Shown here: positions 1 through 6,889 of the stretch, one piece after another
Position numbering within the stretch: position 1 is the stretch's first letter
Layout of the letters: the number at the start of each line of letters is the position of its first letter
Assembly: GCA_903889815.1 (NCBI GenBank)
Contig: CAISYX010000018.1
Span: forward strand, 1 to 9,802
Direction of reading: 5' to 3'
DNA from: an uncultured Gammaproteobacteria bacterium
Lineage (GTDB): Bacteria > Pseudomonadota > Gammaproteobacteria > Pseudomonadales > Pseudohongiellaceae
DNA: 9,802 bases
Program-made: the position numbers and the translations under genes
Notes under the pieces: model-generated
Database searches by the model: none
Told to the model about the DNA's origin: nothing
What the model saw: the letters and a program-made list of their open reading frames with translations, nothing else

Positions 1-1640
1 CTGGCCAGGGTTTTCAGCGGCTGAAACTGCAGGTCTGTCAGTACCAGCTGGGTGCCATTGGCACCGCAGCGCTCCACCAGTTTCTCCAGCGCCGACAGGC
101 CGCCCGCGTCCAGAATCGGCACACCGTCCAGATACAGCAGGATGCCGCGGTGCTTGCTGCAACTCTCCGCAATTTCTCCGAACACCCGGTCTGCCGCTGC
201 AAAAAACAAGGGGCCGCTGATCTTGAGGATGCACCAGCCAGGGGGTGGCGGCTCGCTCACCAGGCGCCTGTTCTCGCTGATGTCCGACACCTTGGTCATG
301 TCGGCGATCTCCTTCATGAACAGAAGCGCTGCCAGCACCATGCCGGTGCCAATCGCGATCACCATGTCGAAGATCACCGTCAGCGTGAAGCACGTCAGGA
401 ACACCAGCACATCGCTGGCCGGCGCCGTTCGCAGCAGATGCAGGGCCTTGGGCGCCTCACTCATGTTCCAGGCCACCACCAGCAGCAGCGCGGCCATGCC
501 GGCCATGGGCAGGTAGCTTAGCAAGCCGCTAAAGGCCACCAGTCCAAGCAGCACCACCAGCGCATGAATCATGGCGGCCACCGGACTCTGGGCCCCGGAT
601 CGGAAGTTGGCTGCCGAACGGGCAATGGCGGCCGTGGCCGTGATGCCGCCGAAGAAAGGCGTCACGATGTTGCCGATGCCCTGGCCCAGCAGCTCGCTGT
701 TGGCGCTGTGGCGCTTGCCGCTCATGCCGTCGAGCACCACGGCGCAGAGCAGGGATTCGATGGCGCCCAGCATCGCGATGGCCAGAGCGGCCGGCACCAG
801 TTCCCGCACCGCCTGCCACGACCAGATCACGGCCTCGCCCCCCGGTCCTTCCCGCAGCCATGGCCACTGAAAGTGTGGCAGCAGCGGTGGGATGCCCGCG
901 CCCGTTGAGCCATCGGGAAGGCTGAAGCTGAAGCGCGTGCCGATGGTATCCACCGGGTGTCCGCTGCCGTCCAGCAGCAGCGCCGCGAGGCTGGCTATCA
1001 GAATCGCCGGCAAATGCGCCGGCACCGGCGTGCGCAGGCGCGGCCACAGCAGCATCACGGTCAGCGTCAGCGCCGCCACGGTCACGCTCGGCCAGTGCAC
1101 AGCGCCCGCATTCGCCGCCAGCACCTGCAACTTGGCGATGAAGTGTTCGGGCATCACGGCGACGGGCAGTCCGGCCAGGTCTTTCAATTGCAGCGTCACG
1201 ATCACCACCGCAATGCCGCCGGTAAACCCCAGCACGACCGACTCGGGGATGTACTGGATAAGTCGGCCAAGCCGCAACAGCGCCATGCCCACCATGATCA
1301 CGCCGGACATGACGGTGGCGACCAGCAGGCCACTGAGCCCCCAGGTCTGGGCGACGGGGTAGAGAATGACGACGAAGGCCGCGGTGGGCCCCGAGACGCT
1401 GTAGCGCGAGCCGCCGCTCAGTGCGATGAGAAAGCCGCCGATGATCGCCGTGTACAGACCATACTGGGGCGCCACGCCGCTGGCGATGGCCAGTGCCATG
1501 GCCAGTGGCATCGCGATGATGCCGACCGTGATCCCTGCCAGCACATCCTTGTTGAACCTGGCCAGAGGATAGGGTTCGCGCAGCACGCTCTCGCGCAAGG
1601 CATGGGCGAACTGCAGAGAGAACAAGGGTCGTCTGTGCAT
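1..1640 (-). CDS. dauA: DauA/YchM-type SulP family anion or C4-dicarboxylate transporter, C-terminus cut by window edge
   Basis: This is an inner-membrane SulP (SLC26) permease. The E. coli relative DauA takes up succinate and other C4-dicarboxylates at acidic pH; the substrate here is inferred from that similarity. The 546 visible residues read without a break. Residues 31-95 carry the SulP core, with AGITVGIIAMPLAMALA near 35-51 and GGSRYSVSGPTAAFVVILYP at 76-95. MLGAIESLLCAVVLDGMSG (290-308) and FFGGITATAAIARSAAN (329-345) are also near-identical to my recollection of DauA. A cytoplasmic STAS domain starts near residue 466, and its loop reads LDAGGLSAL (510-518), with no phosphorylatable Ser-Ser as in SpoIIAA. 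About 15-30 residues are missing beyond the left edge, judging from the 559-residue E. coli protein. ATG at 1640 is preferred; an in-frame stop lies just upstream, and the only other candidate is GTG at 1652. Neither has a strong Shine-Dalgarno. A different reading frame across the same DNA gives a long arginine- and histidine-rich ORF that is spurious. Confidence 0.93.
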   Translation of the reverse strand, partial: MHRRPLFSLQFAHALRESVLREPYPLARFNKDVLAGITVGIIAMPLAMALAIASGVAPQYGLYTAIIGGFLIALSGGSRYSVSGPTAAFVVILYPVAQTWGLSGLLVATVMSGVIMVGMALLRLGRLIQYIPESVVLGFTGGIAVVIVTLQLKDLAGLPVAVMPEHFIAKLQVLAANAGAVHWPSVTVAALTLTVMLLWPRLRTPVPAHLPAILIASLAALLLDGSGHPVDTIGTRFSFSLPDGSTGAGIPPLLPHFQWPWLREGPGGEAVIWSWQAVRELVPAALAIAMLGAIESLLCAVVLDGMSGKRHSANSELLGQGIGNIVTPFFGGITATAAIARSAANFRSGAQSPVAAMIHALVVLLGLVAFSGLLSYLPMAGMAALLLVVAWNMSEAPKALHLLRTAPASDVLVFLTCFTLTVIFDMVIAIGTGMVLAALLFMKEIADMTKVSDISENRRLVSEPPPPGWCILKISGPLFFAAADRVFGEIAESCSKHRGILLYLDGVPILDAGGLSALEKLVERCGANGTQLVLTDLQFQPLKTLA

Positions 1641-1672
1641 GGGGCGCGTCACTCACTGAAGCAGGTGCAGCG

Positions 1673-1678
1673 ATTGTA
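1673..1678 (-). promoter_or_regulatory. Possible -10 element for the dauA-like gene
   Basis: The minus strand reads TACAAT, five of six matches to the sigma-70 consensus TATAAT, 32 bases upstream of the ATG at 1640. No convincing -35 hexamer lies 16-18 bases further upstream and there is no extended TGn. The site would give a 5' leader of about 25 bases. An independent promoter is plausible because the gene sits 122 bases after the previous stop, but this assignment rests on one short motif. Confidence 0.22.
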
Positions 1679-1708
1679 CGCCTGCATTGAGTGGGGCAGG
1701 GGATGACC

Positions 1709-1730
1709 AGTATCAGTCGGAGTCGATACT
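1709..1730. repeat. Short inverted repeat in the intergenic gap
   Basis: AGTATC at 1709-1714 and GATACT at 1725-1730 are perfect inverted copies around a 10-base centre that itself holds a direct repeat of AGTC. The stem is only 6 bp and AT-rich and no T-run follows on the minus strand, so it is a poor intrinsic terminator. A regulator half-site pair acting on the dauA-like gene is possible. Confidence 0.4.
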
Positions 1731-1737
1731 AACCATC

Positions 1738-1749
1738 GCTACGCGTAGC
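1738..1749. repeat. 12-bp perfect palindrome GCTACGCGTAGC in the intergenic gap
   Basis: GCTACGCGTAGC is its own reverse complement. It lies 13 bases beyond the stop of the upstream FG-GAP gene and 97 bases before the start of the dauA-like gene. As RNA it could form only a 4-bp stem with a CGCG loop and no U-tract follows, so a terminator is unlikely. A dimeric regulator site is possible but unproven. Confidence 0.4.
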
Positions 1750-1762
1750 CGGATTGTCCTGC

Positions 1763-3484
1763 TCAGGGCTCCGAAAGCAGCAGCAGTCCGGATATCTCGT
1801 CGCGACTGCGGGACAGGAACACGAACACGTCGTCGCGGCCATCGTCATTGAGAGACGCCGCCTGCACGTCCCCGTTACGCATGGCCTCGGTCAGCGTCAG
1901 TGCATGCTCCGGCGTGCGCCCCTCCACACGGCGCAACTCGCTGTTCTGCTCGATTTCAAATTCGTCGATGAAGCGCCGGATGTCGATCTCGTATTCATTG
2001 CGACTGCGACTGTAATCCAGTGACGCCAGGAACCGGTCCTCCGGGACGACGGCCGGAGGGTCCATGGCGCCCATGAACACCTGTACCTGGTCTTCCAGCA
2101 GGACCAGCAGGTCCCGCGTCGATTCCACGCCGCTCATCTGCGCGATCTCGGTCGGCAGAATCGTGGTCTCTTCCAGCGCTCGCGCCTGCTCCCGGATGTC
2201 GATGGCCGAGCTGAGCAGACGCACCGCAGAGGGGAACTTCAGCGCCACCGTGAGCTGCCGCGATGGACGGCGCGCAAAGCTCTCGCCCTCATTGGGATAG
2301 ACGAAGGCCTCCACATTGATGGAGCCGGCAATGGCCAGCCACAGAAACAGGTCACCGACGGACACCGACTCCACCCGCCACAGCCACAGGTCGGGGCGAC
2401 CGTCCTCGTTCTCGTCGTGCAGGAAGGTCGTGAGCACATTGCCTCCCGAGCGCAGCACCTGGCGCGGCTGGCTGAAGTCCATGCCCGTGGCGCTGCCTGC
2501 AAACAGCGAGACCTTGCCCCCTTCGCGCAGCACGAAGTCGTCGATGCCGTCGCCGTCGACATCCTGCAGCAACTCCTCGTGAGTCAGGGCCAGCATGCCG
2601 GTGAGATTCGAAAAATCCAGCTGATCGAAGTCGAAATTGCCCAGGCGTTCCCGAATTTCAAGGCGGTCGACGGAGTAGCTGGGCGTCTGTGGGAAATACG
2701 CGCCGGTTACACTGGCGAGGAAGACATCGAAACGCTCCTCGGTTTCCGATATCAGGTCGGGGAGGGCATCACGGTTAACGTCACGCAGCGCCACCAGGGG
2801 AATGCGCAGAGACTGACCGACATCCCGCTCCAGATTCTGGCGCATGAACAGGGTGGTATTGATCTGCATGTCAGACTGCACGCTCAGCGGCGTCTGGTAG
2901 CTGGCATCGGCGTTGCGGATATGCAGTTGCAGCGTGCCAGCGCCGGGAATGATCAGATCGTCCAGTCCATCGTTGTTGATGTCGCGGGAAAAGTGCAGGC
3001 GATTGACGCCGGCGCCCGCGAAGGCGGCAAGTCCGCTGAGAACTTCCAGCGGAGCGGCAAACTGGCGTTCACGGATCGGCCACTGCAGCACGCGCGCACC
3101 ATCCACCAGTGCCAGCAATGAGAAGGCTCGATTGCCCTGGGTATCGGGATAATTCTCACTCAGTTCCCAGCCGATGCTGCGGCCTTCCAGTGTCACGCTG
3201 GTGTCCGGTGCCGTGAAGTCGAACCCGGCACTGGCGGTCGCCCCGCGCTGGAAGTACAGGCTGATGCGCGTGGCGGCGACACTCAGCACGTCTGTCAGTC
3301 CATCGCGGTCAGCGTCCACCAGCAGAAGTCGCTCAGTGTCGGCAGGCAGGGTAAACGGCAGGCTGTTGTAACCAGGCAAGGTCTGCGCAGACTGCGCGCT
3401 GACCAGACTCGGCGTGGCGGTTGTGCCCAGCAGGAACGCCAGGGCAAGAACGCGTGCGGGGGATGTCGTTCGACAAAGAGTCAT
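1763..3484 (-). CDS. Secreted FG-GAP/VCBS-repeat protein, probable beta-propeller (second paralogue)
   Basis: This is a predicted exported protein of 573 residues with calcium-loop repeats of the FG-GAP/VCBS (integrin alpha-like) type; its function is unknown. A Sec signal peptide covers about residues 1-30, with a hydrophobic core near 11-20 and a likely cut after VSA30. Aspartate loops of the form DxDxDGxxD occur at 57-65, 168-176, 235-243 (Gly replaced by Ala), 308-316, 357-365 and, degenerate, at 544-552. A hydrophobic strand RDLLVLLED at 457-465 may mark another blade that has lost its loop. There is no membrane anchor and no type I or type IX secretion signal that I recognise. ATG at 3484 overlaps the previous stop as ATGA and has no Shine-Dalgarno, so translation probably depends on coupling. 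The protein is paralogous to the preceding gene product, with the same 111-residue distance between its first two loops. It is the last gene of the putative operon. Confidence 0.85.
   Translation of the reverse strand: MTLCRTTSPARVLALAFLLGTTATPSLVSAQSAQTLPGYNSLPFTLPADTERLLLVDADRDGLTDVLSVAATRISLYFQRGATASAGFDFTAPDTSVTLEGRSIGWELSENYPDTQGNRAFSLLALVDGARVLQWPIRERQFAAPLEVLSGLAAFAGAGVNRLHFSRDINNDGLDDLIIPGAGTLQLHIRNADASYQTPLSVQSDMQINTTLFMRQNLERDVGQSLRIPLVALRDVNRDALPDLISETEERFDVFLASVTGAYFPQTPSYSVDRLEIRERLGNFDFDQLDFSNLTGMLALTHEELLQDVDGDGIDDFVLREGGKVSLFAGSATGMDFSQPRQVLRSGGNVLTTFLHDENEDGRPDLWLWRVESVSVGDLFLWLAIAGSINVEAFVYPNEGESFARRPSRQLTVALKFPSAVRLLSSAIDIREQARALEETTILPTEIAQMSGVESTRDLLVLLEDQVQVFMGAMDPPAVVPEDRFLASLDYSRSRNEYEIDIRRFIDEFEIEQNSELRRVEGRTPEHALTLTEAMRNGDVQAASLNDDGRDDVFVFLSRSRDEISGLLLLSEP
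1829..3316 (-). repeat. Six dispersed copies of a 27-base unit encoding Ca-binding-type aspartate loops
   Basis: Copies lie at 3290-3316, 2957-2983, 2756-2782, 2537-2563, 2390-2416 and 1829-1855. Each encodes nine residues fitting D-x-[DN]-x-[DE]-G-x-x-D with some decay; the third has Ala for Gly, and the last begins Ser-Leu in place of Asp-x. Spacings in residues are 111, 67, 73, 49 and 187. In FG-GAP propellers such loops sit between strands of a blade and bind calcium. Calcium binding here is inferred from the motif. Confidence 0.75.
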
Positions 3485-5046
3485 GGCGTGGATACCAGCA
3501 GCGTCATGGCCGTCGAGTGATACAGGAGCAGATCGGCAATGCCATCGCCATTCATGTCCTGCACATCGAAGCGCAGCACCGATCGCGTGGGCACATGCTG
3601 CCAGAAGGGGGTGTCGGCAAACTGCAGATTGTCGGCAATGGCCCGCGCTGCAATGGCACCGTCCGGACCCAGTGCTATGGCGTCCTTGCGGCCATCGCCA
3701 TCCAGGTCCGACTGCAAATGAATCTGTGAGGAAAGGCCGCGTACGGCATCCGCCGAGAAGTTTTCGTCGAGTTTGAAATCGGGCCGCGTGGTGAACACCT
3801 CGCCGGGAGCAGTACTGCTGGCGTAAAGCAGCTGCGAGCGCACGATGCTGGCAGTGCGCACGGCATTGACCACGGGAATCGTGTAGTAGCTGACGCTGAG
3901 CTGCGGACGGCCATCACCTGCGATATCGGTAACGGACAGGGTCAGGTCATAGCCTGAGAAACGCATCACCTGATCGGGCTGGTCCAGCGCGAACGCGCCA
4001 CCCTTGTTCAGGAAGAACTGCACCGTCCACTCGTTGGAATTGTCGATGATGCGCAGCACATCGGGCAGGCCGTCGCCGCTGACGTCCACAAGGCGGATGT
4101 CGCCACGTGTGTCGATCGGTCCGCGCCAGTCCGGCACGTCAGCGAAACCGCCATCGCTGGCTTGTTCCAGAATGTTGATCTGTCCGTACAGATCATTGCC
4201 AATGTTCATGAACACGATGTCCAGAACCTTGTCGTCGTTCATGTTCGCGAAGATTGCCGCGGGCAGCCAGTGCTGTGCTTCCAGCAAGGTGGTCTGGGTG
4301 CTGTCCTGCCAGGAAGACAGGAAGTCTTCAAAGACCGTGGTGCCCAGAGCGCGCACATTGAGCACGATGCCTTCCTGCTCATTGATGGCGATGCTGGTGT
4401 CCAGGCGTGCCCCGCCAAGCGGCACTTCCGAGGGGTCCAGTTCCTGATTCACGGTACTGAAGGCATGGGCCAGCGCGAACTGCTCATCCGCGCCGCCTTT
4501 GAAAAAGCCATAGCCGTCGCGGCCGGGCAGCAGCAGGTCCACAAAGCTGTCACCATTCATGTCGGGCAGCGTGGGAAAGTAAAGCACGCGGCGGCGGTCC
4601 GGCACCGAGGCTACCAGTGGCCAGTCGAATAGCGGCCTGAGATTGTCGGTGTAGCTGGGAATCGCCGAGGACAGACTGAAGACGCCGGTACCGGAGAACA
4701 GCAGCAGCTCCTTGCCGGGGGCGGGGCGCAGTTCGGCCAGGGCGACCGCAATGATCTCGGGTTTGATCTCCACGTGGCGCGAAGGCTCGGGAGGGAAGCG
4801 TCCCCCCTCGTCCTGCAGGTAGATCAGCATTTCGCGCCCGGCCTCAGCGCTCCAGTGCGGCACAATCAGGTCCAGGCGGCCGTCGCCATCCATGTCTTCG
4901 CGCAGCACATCGTCGGGCCACTCCCCCAACGCAATTTCCGAGGCGGCGAAATTGAGCTGAGCCTGCAGTGAGGCGCTGGCTGTCAGCGTCAGGCCTGCCA
5001 GCAGCGCAGACAGCGCAGCGCAAGAGGCGCGGCGATGGGGACTCAT
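3481..5046 (-). CDS. Secreted FG-GAP/VCBS-repeat protein, probable seven-bladed beta-propeller (first paralogue)
   Basis: This is a predicted exported protein of 521 residues; its function is unknown. The Sec signal is short and alanine-rich (about residues 1-29, RR at 5-6, likely cut after LQA29, or after ASA25). Seven aspartate loops are visible at 51-59, 162-170, 268-276, 321-329, 374-382, 447-455 and 497-505. Those at 51, 321, 447 and 497 are canonical DxxGDGxxD. Those at 162, 268 and 374 are decayed. Seven loops match the blade count of integrin alpha-type propellers. Almost nothing follows the last blade, which ends in hydrophobic MTLLVSTP. The start is ATG at 5046, overlapping the PDZ gene's stop as ATGA, with GAGGAGG seven bases upstream. 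It resembles the next gene product along its N-terminal half and in its last blade. It could bind a ligand or surface partner, or fold as a scaffold; the sequence does not decide. Confidence 0.86.
   Translation of the reverse strand: MSPHRRASCAALSALLAGLTLTASASLQAQLNFAASEIALGEWPDDVLREDMDGDGRLDLIVPHWSAEAGREMLIYLQDEGGRFPPEPSRHVEIKPEIIAVALAELRPAPGKELLLFSGTGVFSLSSAIPSYTDNLRPLFDWPLVASVPDRRRVLYFPTLPDMNGDSFVDLLLPGRDGYGFFKGGADEQFALAHAFSTVNQELDPSEVPLGGARLDTSIAINEQEGIVLNVRALGTTVFEDFLSSWQDSTQTTLLEAQHWLPAAIFANMNDDKVLDIVFMNIGNDLYGQINILEQASDGGFADVPDWRGPIDTRGDIRLVDVSGDGLPDVLRIIDNSNEWTVQFFLNKGGAFALDQPDQVMRFSGYDLTLSVTDIAGDGRPQLSVSYYTIPVVNAVRTASIVRSQLLYASSTAPGEVFTTRPDFKLDENFSADAVRGLSSQIHLQSDLDGDGRKDAIALGPDGAIAARAIADNLQFADTPFWQHVPTRSVLRFDVQDMNGDGIADLLLYHSTAMTLLVSTP
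3532..4896 (-). repeat. Seven dispersed copies of a 27-base unit encoding Ca-binding-type aspartate loops
   Basis: Copies lie at 4870-4896, 4537-4563, 4219-4245, 4060-4086, 3901-3927, 3682-3708 and 3532-3558. They encode variants of D-x-[DN]-x-D-G-x-x-D. The fifth ends in Gln rather than Asp, the second has Ser for Gly, and the third has Lys for Gly. Spacings in residues are 111, 106, 53, 53, 73 and 50, so the last five loops are close to one blade apart. Confidence 0.78.
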
Positions 5047-6038
5047 GGCGCGGCCTCCTCGACCAGCTCGCCATAGCCGGTGGCGAAGCGGAACAGGCTC
5101 AGCAGGCGGTATTCCTTTTCGCCTTCTTCATGGCTGTAGCTGAACAGCGAGAACAACCAGAGGTCGCCGATGGCGAGGCGGGTCTGCTCAGGACTCAGGC
5201 TGGACTCATACTGCAGCAGGGGGCCCAGTGACAGGCGACTGAGCCGCCGCCCGGGACTCCACAGGCGCACTTCGCGTCCGAAGGTCTCCAATGCCAGTGT
5301 CGAGTCGCGCGCCACGCTCAGGCGCACGTCTTCGCCGAGAGTGTGTTCGGTGTTCAGTCGGGTGATGAAGTCCTGGGCCGAGGTCACGGGAACATCGTTC
5401 AGGGCGAGGATGGTGTCGCCAATCTCCAGCCCGGCATACGGCAGCGGGCTGGCGTCAAACAACTCGACAATGCGGGCTCCCGAGCGGGGCTGGCCGCCCG
5501 CCGTGTCATAAATCTCGGTGACATAGCCGGCGCGGGTGGCAATAGGGTCAGCGCGGTACAGTTCCACCAGGTCGGCACGGGCATCGCGCTGAGCGCTGGC
5601 GTTCAGGATGGTCTGAAAGACAGTGGTGTTGCGGCGCACTTCCAGCGTGAAGGCCCCGGCGGTGTCGGTCTGCTGCGCCAGGGCTTCCACCAGATCAGGA
5701 TGATTCACTTCGCGCTGGTCGATCGTGAGGATGACATCGCCCGCCCGCAGCCCCGCCAGATCTGCCGCACCCCCGGGGGTAACAGCGCGCACGCGCACGC
5801 CCGGCAGGATGGCAATGTTGCTCAGGGAATCGCTCTCGTTGAGGGCGGTGCTCATGCCAAAGTTAAGGCCGCTGCCCACGGGTTCGCCGCCGCTCAGGCT
5901 CACCGTCTCCGGCGACAATGTGATGCTGGGCACCAGCTGGCGGGGCTCGCTGCTCATGCAGCCGGCCAGCAGCAAGGCGCACAGGCCGGGCAGGGCACTT
6001 CGGTGCAGTTCGCGAAAGTGACGAATGGACAGTCTCAC
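5043..6038 (-). CDS. Lipoprotein with two PDZ domains and no protease domain
   Basis: This is a predicted envelope lipoprotein of 331 residues that could bind peptides or C-termini of client proteins. GTG at 6038 is chosen as the start because GAGGAG lies nine bases upstream and it overlaps the permease stop as GTGA; the same frame stays open to 6107 but has no support there. The signal peptide ends in the lipobox LLAGC with Cys27 as the lipidated residue. The residue after Cys is Met, not Asp, so sorting to the outer membrane is likely. PDZ 1 spans about 78-146 and contains the typical GGAADLAGLRAGDVILTIDQ (89-108). PDZ 2 spans about 187-259 with AGLEIGDTILALND (202-215). No Ser-His-Asp or HExxH protease motif is present, unlike DegP or RseP. 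The tail (about 260-331) is unassigned, with a repeated hydrophobic/Tyr pattern (LFSLFSYSHEEG, then YRLLSLFRF). By position it links the ABC permease to the secreted propeller proteins. Confidence 0.87.
   Translation of the reverse strand: MRLSIRHFRELHRSALPGLCALLLAGCMSSEPRQLVPSITLSPETVSLSGGEPVGSGLNFGMSTALNESDSLSNIAILPGVRVRAVTPGGAADLAGLRAGDVILTIDQREVNHPDLVEALAQQTDTAGAFTLEVRRNTTVFQTILNASAQRDARADLVELYRADPIATRAGYVTEIYDTAGGQPRSGARIVELFDASPLPYAGLEIGDTILALNDVPVTSAQDFITRLNTEHTLGEDVRLSVARDSTLALETFGREVRLWSPGRRLSRLSLGPLLQYESSLSPEQTRLAIGDLWLFSLFSYSHEEGEKEYRLLSLFRFATGYGELVEEAAP
5054..5060 (-). promoter_or_regulatory. Ribosome binding site for the first FG-GAP gene
   Basis: The minus strand reads GAGGAGG seven bases before the ATG at 5046, inside the end of the PDZ lipoprotein gene. 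It confirms that start and suggests de novo initiation as well as coupling. Confidence 0.75.
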
Positions 6039-6889
6039 AGGGCCTTTCTCCTCACGACGAGCAGGGCAATCACGACGAACAGCGCCAGTTGCGGCAACGG
6101 CACCCACGCATTCAGAGACAGGACTTGTGGGTCAATCATGACATCCGAGTAACCGCGCACCAGGCGCCCGACATCCTGCAGGTAGGACTGATCGATCAGC
6201 GAAGGCTGGAAGCTGGCGTAGAGGTAGCGGGCCGCATCGCCCAGCACGCCCTTGAACACGTCCAGCGCCAGCGTCACACCCAGTGCCGCCGTGACCGCCT
6301 GGGTGGCCGACTGCGCCAGCACGGACACCAGCACGCCGAAGGCGAGCGCCGTTGGCAGCGGAATCAGCGCCAGGCGCAGGCCCAGCCAGACTTCGCTGCG
6401 GATCTCGTCGCTGCCAATCAATTCATAGCCATCTTCCACCACCGGGCCGAAGTCCCACAGCAGCGCGGTAATTGCGACGATGCCCAGACTCAGCAGCACC
6501 AGGGCGGCCAGCGCCAGCAGGTACACCGTCAGCAGTTTGGCCAGCACCAGACCGGGGCGGCTGACCCGGCGGATCAAGACATGGCGCAGGGCGCCGGTGT
6601 CGCGGTCATTGGCAAAGGACCAGGCAGCATAGGCCACCAGCGACAGACTCATCAGCGTCAGACCAGTGGTGAAGCTATCGACAAAATGGCCCCAGGCATT
6701 GCTTGTCGCGGTCACATCATCGCCGCCTCCCAGCAGGGCTTCGCGGGCCTGCTGTCCCGTCTCTGTCAGCTTCACGACACTGGCGCGGGCGATCACGATG
6801 AAGGCTGGCAACACGACCAGCAGGCGCGCGCTGTTGCTGCGCAGCGCCACGTACAATTCCGCCTTGAGTGCCGCGAGGAAGCCGTTCAT
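6035..6889 (-). CDS. ABC-2-type transporter permease
   Basis: This is the membrane subunit of an ABC transporter, 284 residues, partner of the ATPase encoded just upstream. About six hydrophobic segments are visible near residues 20-37, 74-93, 116-143, 171-192, 196-212 and 262-280. The stretch NDRDTGALRHVLIRRVSRPG (94-113), before segment three, is the cytoplasmic coupling-type region common in NatB/ABC-2 permeases. Two larger polar regions are likely extracytoplasmic: 40-73, and about 212-262, just before the last helix. With only one permease gene, a homodimer with two ATPases is expected. Direction is probably export, as usual for ABC-2 families; the substrate is unknown. The start is ATG at 6889, overlapping the ATPase stop as ATGA, with GAGG six bases upstream. 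The protein ends in RRKAL after the last helix. Confidence 0.87.
   Translation of the reverse strand: MNGFLAALKAELYVALRSNSARLLVVLPAFIVIARASVVKLTETGQQAREALLGGGDDVTATSNAWGHFVDSFTTGLTLMSLSLVAYAAWSFANDRDTGALRHVLIRRVSRPGLVLAKLLTVYLLALAALVLLSLGIVAITALLWDFGPVVEDGYELIGSDEIRSEVWLGLRLALIPLPTALAFGVLVSVLAQSATQAVTAALGVTLALDVFKGVLGDAARYLYASFQPSLIDQSYLQDVGRLVRGYSDVMIDPQVLSLNAWVPLPQLALFVVIALLVVRRKAL
6048..6053 (-). promoter_or_regulatory. Ribosome binding site fixing the GTG start of the PDZ lipoprotein
   Basis: The minus strand reads GAGGAG nine bases before GTG at 6038, within the last codons of the permease gene. This decides for the GTG start over the longer open frame, which begins at 6107 and would put 23 extra charged residues before the lipoprotein signal. 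Confidence 0.75.

Noticed and set aside
529..1656. 375-residue minus-strand ORF across the dauA region
   Set aside because: It is in a different frame from the 546-codon SulP reading frame and encodes an Arg/His/Gly-rich sequence without family character. The SulP frame matches DauA along its whole length, so this is a GC-driven shadow.
1709..1749. Intrinsic terminator at the end of the operon
   Set aside because: The stems are 4-6 bp, one is AT-rich, and no T-run follows on the minus strand.
1763..5046. Shared C-terminal proline of the PDZ lipoprotein and both FG-GAP proteins as a PDZ-recognised tag
   Set aside because: An ATGA junction forces the last sense codon to end in A at two of the three genes, so CCA there is weak evidence. 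The endings (AAP, STP, SEP) lack the hydrophobic terminal residue usual for PDZ ligands.
6039..6107. N-terminal extension of the PDZ lipoprotein to 6107
   Set aside because: The extension adds 23 residues before the signal peptide and overlaps the permease by 73 bases. The GTG at 6038 has a strong GAGGAG site and a GTGA overlap like the other junctions.
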